NCBI GenBank assembly: GCA_013398615.1
Contig: VZSR01000479.1
Location: forward strand, 1,266,676-1,330,675
Direction: 5' to 3'
Source: Brachypodius melanocephalos
Lineage: Eukaryota > Chordata > Aves > Passeriformes > Pycnonotidae
Length of the DNA stretch: 64,000 nt
Shown here: one piece after another, positions 41,001-51,203 of the stretch
Layout: each line of letters opens with the position of its first letter
Position numbering within the stretch: the stretch's first letter is position 1
The notes under the pieces: model-generated
What the model saw: only the letters and a program-made list of their open reading frames with translations
What the model was told of the DNA's origin: nothing
The model's database searches: none
Program-made: the position numbers and the translations under genes

Positions 41001-42058
41001 TTGCATTTTAATTCTGTTATAATACCTATTTCCTCCATGTAATGCAAGATTCTGTAAATTTAAACAAGTACAAGCCAAACATTATATATAAATATTTAAA
41101 TATTTACATACACATACACACACACACAGGCAGACAAGACTTGCCACTACATTCTGAGCATTTTAGAAGGGCAGAACACTTAGGCATTAAGTTAAAAAAA
41201 GGCATAAAAGCACATATTAAGGCATCAATGCTATTAAATCTCCCGAAATTGCTACAAATAGATGTTTACACAAGCATCCTGAGAAGTGGTGAAAAAGGAG
41301 TCTGAGAGTTGAGAGCTCAATTCGCACCCATTAGGCACCTTATTTAAATTTCAGTCTGGGTGCATGCAGGAGACAAACCAGTCTCTTGTGGAAGTGCCAC
41401 TCCACGGCAGGTGTAGCGGGGACGCGCTCCGGTGTCAGCACACGCCGGTACATTGTCTGAGCGCTGGATGTGAGACATGCCAGCAATCCCTGCCTCCACA
41501 GCCAGGAATTTATTATCCAGAGCAATTCCCAAACAGCTCGATCGCAGGGCTCTGTGTGAAACACCAAAGCGCTTCCGTGTTTACTACCTTCACAAACTAT
41601 CACCGTCCCTCAGTGCTTCCTGCAAATCTGCAGCAATGATGCAAAGCAGCATTTTTTTTTTTTTAATTCCCTTTCGGAATACAAATGCCTGCCTTCTCCT
41701 ATTGCTGCCTGTTCCTAACCGAGACGCACTGTGGACAATAGTTTGTGAATCAGCGATACCTTCCCACACTGTTGGCAAACACTGAAGAAATAAAAAAATA
41801 ACATTGTACTACGATCTCAGAAGAAAAGGGGGAAAGAAAGTAAATAAATAAATAAAAACCCAGCAGCTTAGAAAGAAACCAAAGACAACATTAAAACACC
41901 GTGAAAATATAAGAAATACCAGCGATTAAGGATGAGGATTAACGGGCAGAAAGGCGGCAGTTATTGCAGAGGCACAGAGAACCCTCCTTCCCTGGAACTC
42001 ATGCAACTAATGACCTCTCCAAGTGCTGAATCCCGCGGCTCGGCACAGCCCGGCTGTG

Positions 42059-42073
42059 ACACACACACGCACT

Positions 42074-42101
<28 letters not shown>
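42059..42101. repeat. (CA)n microsatellite beside the CpG island
   Basis: A short acacacacgcact lead is followed by about 14 uninterrupted CA units (42074-42101). It lies directly upstream (+ sense) of the CpG-dense block and may be length-variable. It produces the C/V-rich stretches in frames read across it. Confidence 0.95.
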
Positions 42102-42105
<4 letters not shown>

Positions 42106-42437
42106 TCCCAACTTGTCAACTCCACGAACGCGATTACAGCGGGGGGTGCCGGAGCCACGGAGCCCCGGGCGCTGCGGCTGTGCCGGGCGCGGAGCGCGGC
42201 GGAGAGCGGAGCGGAGCCCCGGGCATGTCGGCGAGTAAGAAGTGAAGAGCATTTACCAGCAGCGGCGGCGGCGGCAGCAGGTTGAGCAGCCCGAGCGCCT
42301 CTCACCGTCTCTGGGCGATAACTTCGCACCGGTGCGGATTCCTTCAGTGAGGAGGGGACACTCCTGCCTTCCCTGCCCTTCCCCGCCTTCGCTCTGCTCT
42401 CGCTGCGCGTCCCGTCCCTCCCGCCAGGAGCGCAGCG

Positions 42438-42542
42438 CCGGGAAGAAGAAGAGCCGGGAAGCTCCGGGAAGGAGAAGCGCCGGGAAGGAGATGCGCCGGG
42501 AAGCGCCGGGAAGCAGCACCGGGAAGCAGAATCGCCGGGAAT
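42438..42542. repeat. Tandem array of CCGGGAAG words in the CpG island
   Basis: Seven exact CCGGGAAG words start at 42438, 42454, 42464, 42480, 42496, 42506 and 42519, and a CCGGGAAT variant starts at 42535. Spacings are 10, 13 or 16 bases, so the array is a degenerate minisatellite of 10-16 bp units. Related ccgggcag words follow to about 42570. On the - strand each unit reads CTTCCCGG, which partly resembles E2F- or ETS-type sites. Whether any protein binds is unknown. Confidence 0.85.
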
Positions 42543-42619
42543 GAGAAGCAGCGGGCAGCAGCAGCGCCGGGCAGCGCCGCAGCCTCGCGCCGCCCCCGGG
42601 GAGCGCGGGAGCCGCGGCC

Positions 42620-42629
42620 GGGGGGGGGG
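42620..42629 (+). repeat. G10 homopolymer in the CpG island
   Basis: A run of ten G residues follows gccgcggcc. Such runs are prone to sequencing error and to G-quadruplex formation. Confidence 0.85.
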
Positions 42630-42821
42630 AGCGCGCGCCGGGCTGAGGGACGGAGCGCGCGCCGGGCGGGATTGGGGACGGAGCGCGCGCGCGAGCGCAC
42701 CGCGGCCCCGACGAGCGCGCGCCCCTCCCCGCGGGCGCCGCGCGCGCAGCAGCCAATGGCCGCGCTGGGCGCACGGGCGCGCGCTGCCGGGAGCGCGCGG
42801 CGGCGGTGGCGGCGCGGGGAG

Positions 42822-42862
42822 CGGGGATGGGGACGGGGACGGGGACGAGGATGGGGACGGGA
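42822..42862 (+). repeat. (GGGGAC/GGGGAT)n G-rich tract
   Basis: Repeated GGGG runs separated by AT or AC give at least four G-runs with 2-nt spacers, a pattern expected to form an intramolecular G-quadruplex on the + strand. It lies about 70-110 bp downstream of the CCAAT box. The gly-thr-rich frames across it are low-complexity artefacts. Confidence 0.8.
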
Positions 42863-43130
42863 GCGGCAGCACCGGCACCGCCGCCGCCAGCGTGTCCTTG
42901 CTCCCTGCACCGTCCCTGCGCACAGCGCGCGGCTGCCCCGGCCGGGCGCTGCCGCAGAGGCGCGGGAGGCGGGGACGCCCCGGGGCTCCGGCGTCAGGAT
43001 GCTCGCCCCGCCGCACGTCGAGGCGGTGCGGGTCGGGAGGGGATGCGGGTCCGGAGGGGAGGGTCTCTTCCCGCGGCCGCCGCTGCGCAGCCCGAGGAGC
43101 GCGCGGAGACAACAGCAAAATCTGAGCAAG

Positions 43131-44234
43131 GGAAGAGGAGAGAATTGTTAAAAAATCGCTTCCATCGTCTTGCCACAAGTTAAAACCGTTCCAACAACTG
43201 TTGTCACTTGTGCAGAGCAGAATTGCTTTCGCCTTAAACATCACGTTGTATATAATGTTACTCCCAAATTGTGCACAGAATACTTATCTTTTCTCTGAAA
43301 TAATTAAATGTTGACTATTTTTTAAATTTCTCCTTAATTTCTTTAATTAAGAACCTTTAACTAAGAACCTTTACAACCTTTAATTTCTCCCTCCTCATTG
43401 CTACACATCTGTCAGACCACCAATGGCACCAAAACCAGGAGTGTTAAAGCAAAGTAGATCAAAACCGAGAAAGTGACAAAGTACAAGGCACAGGCTTATG
43501 GCAACCTGCAAAACTTTGTACATAGTCTTGGCAAGGCCAGGAGGAAAGTAACAACTGGTATTAGCCAGGAGTCAGAAACAGCAGTGAAAAGGAGCCTTGC
43601 ACAGGGGCAATGCACAGCAGGGCTAACATTGCCACAGATCAACTTCTTGACTATATTCCTTACCACAGAAAATCTCTGTAGAGAAATGCAGTAAGCTGGA
43701 GCACATTGGATTCACTGTAGTTGGGAAAACTGCACTGTAAATTTCTTATTTGAGAGAAACTACAGCAGAGTTAATTTTCCAACTGCAGCTGTAGTTTTGT
43801 AACTGTCAACAAAGAGCAGGAGTTTTAAGGGGCAATCCAGAAACCAGCAGGGCAGCATCTCTCAGCTTTTCAAGGTTAATTGAGAAAAGGGGAGAGCAGA
43901 GCATAATGGTAGAGCTTGGTAAATTACATGCAATGCTTGAGGACTGCATCTATTCACAGGAGTGAAGAAGATCCACATCTTCTCCCTGGCCTCATCTTTT
44001 TCCATGGCATTTCACAGATTTCAAGATGTGTCCTTGTCTCTAAAGCTGTGGTCAAGATTTTAATGTATGTGTGGTGATGTGTTGATGTGTTGATTCTGCA
44101 GAGAAAATTGTGTACAGATATACTGTGACCGTCATTTTACTGGAAATAATATTATGGCTTGAAAATAAACTAGATTGCAAAAGTGGATGCTAGAAAAGTC
44201 TTAAAAAGACTGTTGCAGTTAAGTTATGAGTTGT
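43131..44234. other. AT-rich flank of the CpG island, no gene recognised
   Basis: Composition drops sharply to AT-rich after the island. No exon or strong splice donor in + orientation is evident. Short near-duplicate words, such as tttaattaagaacctttaactaa around 43340-43370, suggest local slippage. Confidence 0.55.
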
Positions 44235-44400
44235 CCCTATCAGTAAAGACAGAATTACACTGAACTTGGAAGCAAATCTTGTCAAACTACATTTTGATGG
44301 ATGCAGGTGTCAGTGAAAAGGTAATGGAAAGTCTATAATAGCAGTCTGTAAAGCATTTGACTTGATGCTTATGATGATTAGGCAAATTAACAAAAATCAG
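44235..44400 (+). mobile_element. Ancient CR1/L3-like LINE fragment, RT region, sense
   Basis: The words 'aatcttgtcaaacta' (about 44275), 'aaaaggtaatggaaagtcta' (about 44317) and 'ctgtaaagcatttgac' (about 44346) occur in the order of the reverse-transcriptase region of old CR1/L3 LINEs as I remember it. In that consensus the last word leads into the FS.AFD-type motif. The copy is strongly diverged, has no coding capacity and has approximate borders. It may continue weakly to about 44590. Confidence 0.6.
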
Positions 44401-47400
44401 GATCCATTCAGCTCACGCAATCTAAAGATATTTGGAAATCTTCACCTCATTGGAGTGGCATACAGAATATTACAAAGCCACTTAAACAGACCAGTGGTTT
44501 GAGAGAGAACAAGCAAATGGCTTATTAAATGCCATGCAGCAAGGATTTGTTGCTGGTCAATTATGATGGATATGGGTTAATGGCACAGACCAATCCAGTT
44601 GCCTTGGTAAGGTGGCCCCATTTGTTCAACAGAGCTGGTGAAGTCAAGGTCAGGCATGGCGTGAAAAAGAGCACAGGTGACTTTCAGGTTGGGGGATTGT
44701 TTTCTGGAAGGCAGTTTGCAATGAGCAGCATTAGTTTGTCCTGGTGAATAACTGAGTACATGCTCCCACTGTTTTGGGTTAGTGAAGATGACAGCTGGGA
44801 GTGGATGGGTGGCAGAGAGTATCAAAACAAAAATAACCAGAAGTTACATTTGAGGCAGTATCAGTAAAACCAGTGTGGGAATACTGGCTTTGTGTCCACA
44901 TTCAGGATTAATGTTAACTGTATAAATCCAGAGTATCTGAGAGACAATTAATGTAGGTTTTAGAAGGATAACTGTGTCTTCTCTCTAAAGTGAGTGTCTT
45001 AACAGAAGACAGGGAGCCTTGCTCTCTCTTCCTCTTGTTCTCTGTTTAAATTGATCTTGGATTCCTTTAGATGTGGTGGCACAGCTTGAATGGAAGACAG
45101 GTTTGTTCCCGTCCCTTTAATCTGCAGGTAAGGATATTCTCCTGGGAGTGGGAATGAATATGCATGAGGCTGCAGAGAATAACCCAAACACCTTAATTGC
45201 TTGGGTTAGGTCTCTAACTACCGGATTAGTCAGTAAATGGTGACCACTGGACACTCCTCCTTTAGCACATTTTAAATATGCTAACTCTGTTTAGTTCTTT
45301 GGAGGAAAGAATGTGCATGATGCCTACCTTCAGGAAAAAGTTGCAAGGAGTGAATCTGAAGTGAATATAAGTGTATTTCTTCAGCTTTTATTACGGTGCC
45401 TGAGGAGTGGGGCTGCAGCTGTGTCACTGCCCCACTGGCTGCATCGGCCACTGCTCCATGGCTGGGCTGCTGCAAAGGGACAGCCTGGAGCCTGCACGTG
45501 TCACCAGCTCCAGTCCTCAGTGCCTTCAGGGGCTCCCAGAATTGCCTTGTCACTTACAGAGCCTGCTGACACCAGAGCATCTTGTCCACTCTCACAAGGG
45601 CCATGGCTCTCTCTTTTCACACTTCTTTGAAAAATTGACCTTCAGTGTGATTTGAAAGGAAAGAAAAAAAGGAGGCAACAAGAAAGATTAGCAGGTTACT
45701 GGTGATAACTGCTGGATGCTTGTCCCCTTGCCTTTTAAGCATACGTTTGAAGTTTCTAATCTGGAACTGCTGATTTTTCAATGTGTCCCTATAGATCATT
45801 ATTTCTCTATTAGTATGTAGGTTCTTCACCACACACGCTGCTATATCTTGATCAAAACAAGCATGATAAAAGGATTTCTGGAAGCTGATGCTGTATAAAT
45901 ACATTGCACAATGAAGGTTAAATTTTAAGAGTGCAACTTGTTAGGAACATTTTACCTATGGAATGTGCATTCTGGTCTTGCTTAGACTCGAAATAGGATC
46001 TTTCTGAAAGTTCTATTGCATCTCAAATGTAAGTTATGGGATTGATGGAGTGGTTACCTGTGGGAAGTTCACTGGCTGGCATCACACAAGAGGTCACTCC
46101 AGCTGATAACTGTAATTTTTTCCAAACCTGTAAGCTGGTAATTGTGAAATGCAATGATCCATTGTAACAGCATAGAACTCTTCAGAATAAAGAGAGAGCT
46201 TATCTTTCTGAACAATGCCTCTCAAATGTTTTAATGTGTTGTAAAGAGGATTATTTTAATTAATTGGTACAATTTCCTACATTTATTATATATACTGCAA
46301 TATCTTTAGTCAGTCATGTAACTGCACCTGATTTAAATGTCCAATTTTCATTCTTAATCCTATGCCTGCAATTACATAGTAAGAAATAATGAAAAAAAAA
46401 TTACACATGTAAGTATCTCTGTGTTCCAAGGAAGTAACCACACCATGGTATGGGAGAAGTAGCTGTGTATCATGTAGTGAGCACCTAGCAGAGAAGGAGT
46501 GGCATGAAACAGAATTTTCACACACTGGAATGACCATCTTTGGTGATTCAGTAAGTGTGGTGTGTGTTTGACATTGCAATAAGGGAGTTTGTGTCACCTC
46601 CTCAATATTGCCAGAAGCTGCGTGTAATTCATCAAACAAAAAGAAAAGAAAGGTGTTGAAATTGTACCAGTATTTTCAGGTAGTTTCCAGTCTCTTTAAT
46701 CTCTTTAGCTTTTTTTTTTTCTCTTCCCTTTTATAGGCAGCCCATCTACCTTGTAAGAATGATAGCCTGTCTTTGAAGTGGCTCAAATGGAAGCACCGAG
46801 CAGGTAGAAAGCCACTTGCTATGTGCTTGAACATCTCTCAATTCTACAAAGCCATCAACAAGGCTGCAGTTTTGGAAGAAGAAGAAGAGGGGAAAAAAGA
46901 GGGAATGTCTTTCCACCTGCTCAGTGGAAAGCTAAGAAAATGTGAAGGCTTTTATGGATGTGGTTGTACTGTTGTACTTTGAGGAATTGCTGTCTGCAAA
47001 TGAGCATGTTCAGTATGCACAGCCATCCCTAGTGGGGGAAAAACTCACCAGAACACCACCTGTGTGCTGTGATGTGTGTTCTGTATACAAGAAACTCTGA
47101 ACTTACACATCTGACCTCTTTTTTCCCTATAGCTGACCACAAATAGTTGAAAGGAATTTGGAAGAATGTGGCTGTCAACCAAGTGTAAAGTGGATTAGCA
47201 CCAGCTGGAAACAAATGATGAGTCTTTGCTCATCTGGCTGACCAAGATGAGAATTCACTGGTCACTGAGAATGAATTTTTGTGTTCAAATTGTCCAGCTC
47301 TCAGGAAAAAACACATTGTGGGTGTTAAAATGAGGTGTCGCTGTTGAAGAGTTGATAGGATGCACTGCTTCCACAGTATTTACTGTCCGAAGAATACTTA

Positions 47401-50400
47401 TGTGATAATCCTAAAGCACTAATACAAATGTCAAACTAAAGACATAAATATCAGAGCCACTGTGAATCAGGACTTGGGTCTCTTACCTTCTTCTGGCCCA
47501 CCCTTTTAACTGGAGTCATACTGGTTCCTAATGACTTTTTAGATGCCAGTTCCCAAATACTGAAATCTGTATTGTTGTTGTAACATAAATGGAAGATAGA
47601 GTTGTTAACTAGTCCTCAGTCTGGTTTTGCAAGCTCCTGTCTGAGTGTAATTGCAGTGTTAATTCTCAGCCATTTTAATGACTCTGACACCACAGAGGAT
47701 GAACACTTTCACTTGTATGCCTGCTGCAATTACTGAGATGTTGTAGCCATTCCATTAAGAAAAACGATTTGCTTTATGTACTTGTCTGTACACAGAAATG
47801 CCTTTGCTTTTTGTGAGAGTAGGAGAAAACACCACCAGGTGATTATGATAAAAACCATGGAGGTCAGGAGGCGTTCTGGACACTAAAAATCAGTTCACTG
47901 ACAAAGTGAGCTAAGGATAAAATCAACATTTATTTCTGAAATCAGGAGTGGTTTTAGCTGAGTTCTGCATGAAGTGGTATTGGTGTGGATGAGGTACCCC
48001 ACAGACACACACTCTGCACGAGGTGGAGTGAGGCTGATTTTAGGTAAATGGCACCACACACAGACAGTTCTAGCACCTAATCTAAGTGAAAGGTCACTTA
48101 AATTGGTTTAGCCACAAGAAGTGGTAGAATAATATATCTGGAACAGTATACAGAGATAGAAAAAAAGGCAAGTAGGAAGGTGTAAAGGATGAAGTAGCTA
48201 TTTTACATGAGATTGAAATTACTTCAGTCAGTCCAAGATTTGAAGCCTGCTTTAAAAGCAATGTCAATTCTATGTTAAGTTTGCTGACTGCTTCAGCAGT
48301 GAGCCTGGCACAGACAAATCATCTACTGGAAGGTGCATGTGAAAATGCAAGGAATGATTGGGGAGACAATGAGGAGAACAAAAAAACCCACCAAACCAAA
48401 CCAACAACAAAAAAAAACCCAAACAAAAAAACCCAGCCCAAAGCAAACCAAAACTAGAAACCACCACCAACAATAAAACAACAAAACCCAAAACTCCTCC
48501 CCCCAAAAAACCTAACCAAACCAAAACTAGAAGTGTCCCATATGTAAAACAGGATGTGCAGTTTGTGACAGTTTCCCTTCTGAGTGATACATGTCTACCC
48601 CTATATGAACTGCCACTGAAAACTTCACCAACAGAATTTGTTCTTTTTAAATAAGATCACTCTGGAGACTGAGGGAGGAACTAGAGGGAAGGAAAGCAGA
48701 ATTTTTTGTCAAAAAATACTTTCACAGATCAGTGAATATTTTAGCTTTCATAGGCTCACTTGCCATTATGAAATATAATAGAACAATCTTTATATTTCAT
48801 TTTCTTAGTACACAAGAACTATCAAGAGAATGAAAAATACTAGACAATCATAAACCAACATAAATTCTCAGAATTGGGATAACTTTTATTTTTCCCCCAA
48901 CAGGTAGCTTGAGTTTTTTGTCATTGCACAGCATTTTAAATAAAATAATTAAATATTAGAGATGGGTCTTTAAGGAAGCTGTTAGTTAATTTTACTTTTG
49001 CTCTGTTCGACCTTAATTTTGCCCCATCTTTCACTGCTAACTTTTATTTTCTGTGCCTCCTCATGCCCTCTTTTTTTAAAATGCAAAGTATTTCCTTGAA
49101 AAGGAGTTCCATGCAAGCACACAAAAGTATTCAGCTGCTTAATTTATCTTCTGACAAAATCCAACAACTCCATTCAGGATCAGAGTATTTTTTTTTTTTT
49201 TGTGCTACTGACTAAAGAGGATGACACAGTCCTCTCTCTGTGAAGGTCGTGGTTTAAGTGCCTGATTTCCTGAATACTCTGTGAAAGAAGGATGATGAAC
49301 TTAGCTGTTATCAGCTACTTTGTGTGACGAAAGGTGCAAGATAAAGAGGAACTTTTCATGCCTGATCTCCTTTCATTATCTGTTGTGTTAAACTGCACCG
49401 AGCAGTCCCTGAGAAGCCCAATATTTAATGCATTGGCTATAGCAGCACCGGGCAAGAGATTTATAAAGTGATATGGTAGACACAGTTTACTTGCTGTAAA
49501 TATGTATAATGCAAAGAAACATGTCCATTTATCACGCCTACCAGTATGAACTCCTGCAGTATAAAAAGAAATTAAGGTAGCCATAGAAGAATGGGAAGTT
49601 TGAGCAGGAAATACGTTTTCAGGGATGCATAAACTACAATGTCTGTTTTAAGGTTACAAAAATACCAATAATCACTAATTGACAGCTAATGAAATGTCTA
49701 AATGCTAAAACATGTTTTTTTAACTGTAGATAAATAGGAAAGAATACAGCAAAACTGAAATGAAGGGTTTATAATGTCTGGATGTTGTATAAAGTTGAAA
49801 TTTAAAGTGTTGAAAACAGGAAGAGAATGCAAGTAATCCAAGAAAAAAAGATAATATTTACTCAACAAGATTAGTTTAATGTGTGTTTTCTTTTCTGTTC
49901 ATTTCTTATTTTAATACATATATCTCATTTTAAAAAATGTCATGTTTGCCATATAAAATCTGCCAACTTAGTGATCTACAATTTCCTTCTAGATTGAATG
50001 TCACTTTGCTGTCATTTTTCTCTATTTTCAAGCAGTTTAGTTGTCTGTGCTCATTAAAGCCATCATTTCATTGCCTCCAAAGGAATTTGTAAGTGCTGGT
50101 TAACACACTCTAACACCAGGACTGGCTAAGCAAATTGTTTTATTTTTCCCATTCTCTTCCAAAGGCATGTAGGTATACTTCAGTTATTTAAAATACTTCT
50201 CTCGGTGCTCTCCCATTATTCAGTGTAAACTGTGAGAGTGGCAGAAGTTTCACACTGATACACTTTTGCAGAGCTGATGTTTGCAAAACTGCATTTATGT
50301 TCTCTGCATTTTCCTGTCCTGTTAGTGTTTAAAAGGTGCAGGGGATCCTTTGTACTCTTCCTGTCATAAGCTATTCCCAGGCTAATTTGTCATTTCAGGA

Positions 50401-51103
50401 AAAAAAGAAGGTGTAAGCGGAGACTGTCAGATCCTCAGTGAAATCCCCTACATGGGATATAAAGGTACCTCAAAAAGAAAACTTAAAATTCTCTCACTGT
50501 CTCCTGAGGAACCTGAAACTTATTTTACTAATACCAAAATTACTTTTTTCCTAATTATAACTATTGAAATAGTAAACTGAAATACAAGCTCTGAAATATA
50601 ATATATTAAGTATAAAAAACATGTACAAAATAAAATTCGATATAGAGAATTAAAGGCAGTCTTTACATTGCTAATAAGATTCTGGAATTGGAATTCACTC
50701 ATCCTTGAGCTCATCATACACAATTTATCCTGAGAATGCTGCAGTATTTCAGGTCTGCTGACCTGCTTCACTTACAGAAAAACTGATTTTTCCAGTGTTC
50801 CAAATAAATATGACTCTAAATACAATTAAGAATATGTGGCTGTTATGTAAGAAGACACAATCCATACTAATTCATTCATGTTCAAACACATGTCCAACAA
50901 TGGGCCACACAAAACTTGGTGTCTGTCTGTGACCCTGATTGTTAATCCTGGCATAATTAAGCTTGCCTCTGGCAATTAATCACCTTGCCTGCCAACAAAC
51001 AGAATATTTCTCTTCATTAGCTTCCTGCATGGGAGCCTTTCCTTTATGCTCCTGATAGGGAGCTCCAAACGCTCAATTGGCTGCTATGGGAGGAAGATTC
51101 CCT
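44401..51103. other. Mostly AT-rich non-coding stretch
   Basis: No recognised gene. It contains an exon-like segment at 45071-45127 (see findings), a GC-richer patch at 45400-45600 open in several frames without recognisable protein, a polypyrimidine tract with acceptor-like ag at 46708-46738, and the A/C-rich tract at 48378-48534. The DNA at 47580-47780 looks repeat-free and could be conserved non-coding sequence (inference only). Confidence 0.5.
48378..48534 (+). repeat. A/C-rich low-complexity tract, about 155 bp
   Basis: The + strand is almost purely A and C, with AAAACCC and CCAAA words and a few G and T residues. The frames opened across it (48270-48524, -, rich in G, F, L, V) are artefacts of composition. 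It may be the decayed tail of a retroposon or strand-asymmetric slippage. Confidence 0.85.
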
Positions 51104-51203
51104 NNNNNNNNNNNNNNNNNNNNNNNNNNNNNNNNNNNNNNNNNNNNNNNNNNNNNNNNNNNNNNNNNNNNNNNNNNNNNNNNNNNNNNNNNNNNNNNNN
51201 NNN
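51104..51203. other. Assembly gap (100 N)
   Basis: Exactly 100 undetermined bases, the conventional placeholder for a gap of unknown size. The right flank (51204-51250) starts with a C run and is GC-richer than its surroundings, so the missing sequence may be GC-rich or repetitive. Confidence 0.99.

Larger units (their letters stand above)
30321..41960. other. AT-rich non-coding stretch, no gene recognised
   Basis: No coding exon is recognised. The 153-codon frame at 30367-30828 (-) shows no recognisable domain. A perfect 14-bp inverted repeat lies at 33351-33385. The block 33960-34200 ends in a gaagaataaatactc word that resembles a polyadenylation signal and could be an unrecognised old retroelement. 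CpG dinucleotides begin to appear at 41400-41760 on approach to the island. Confidence 0.5.
42120..43130. promoter_or_regulatory. CpG island, probable gene promoter and first exon
   Basis: About 1 kb of very GC-rich, CpG-dense sequence stands alone in AT-rich surroundings, the normal signature of a vertebrate promoter. A CCAAT box sits in gcagccaatggccgcg (about 42750-42765). No TATA box is clear, as is usual for island promoters. Possible first-exon donors occur on both strands: + strand GCGA|GTAAGA (intron from 42235), and - strand GACG|GTGAGAGG (intron from 42305) and CTG|GTAAAT (intron from 42256). Direction therefore cannot be decided; a bidirectional promoter is possible. Long open frames on both strands here (up to 427 codons, 41961-43244, -) reflect scarcity of stop codons in GC-rich DNA and are not called as genes. 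The gene served is not identified. Confidence 0.85.

Noticed and set aside
42541..43125. 194-codon + strand frame in the CpG island
   Set aside because: Same composition artefact (Arg/Gly/Ala-rich); the GDGDGDEDGDG segment is just the GGGGAC repeat.
41961..43244. 427-codon open frame on the - strand across the CpG island
   Set aside because: It is rich in Pro, Ala, Arg and Ser, runs through the CA repeat and the minisatellite, and overlaps long frames in other phases. This is the result expected when GC-rich DNA lacks stop codons.
46773..46982. 69-codon frame after a polypyrimidine tract (acceptor near 46738)
   Set aside because: Starts at TTG, its acidic EEEEE run comes from a short GAA repeat, and no good donor or homology is visible.
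48270..48524. 84-codon - strand frame with hydrophobic G/V/L/F runs
   Set aside because: Antisense reading of the A/C-rich tract.
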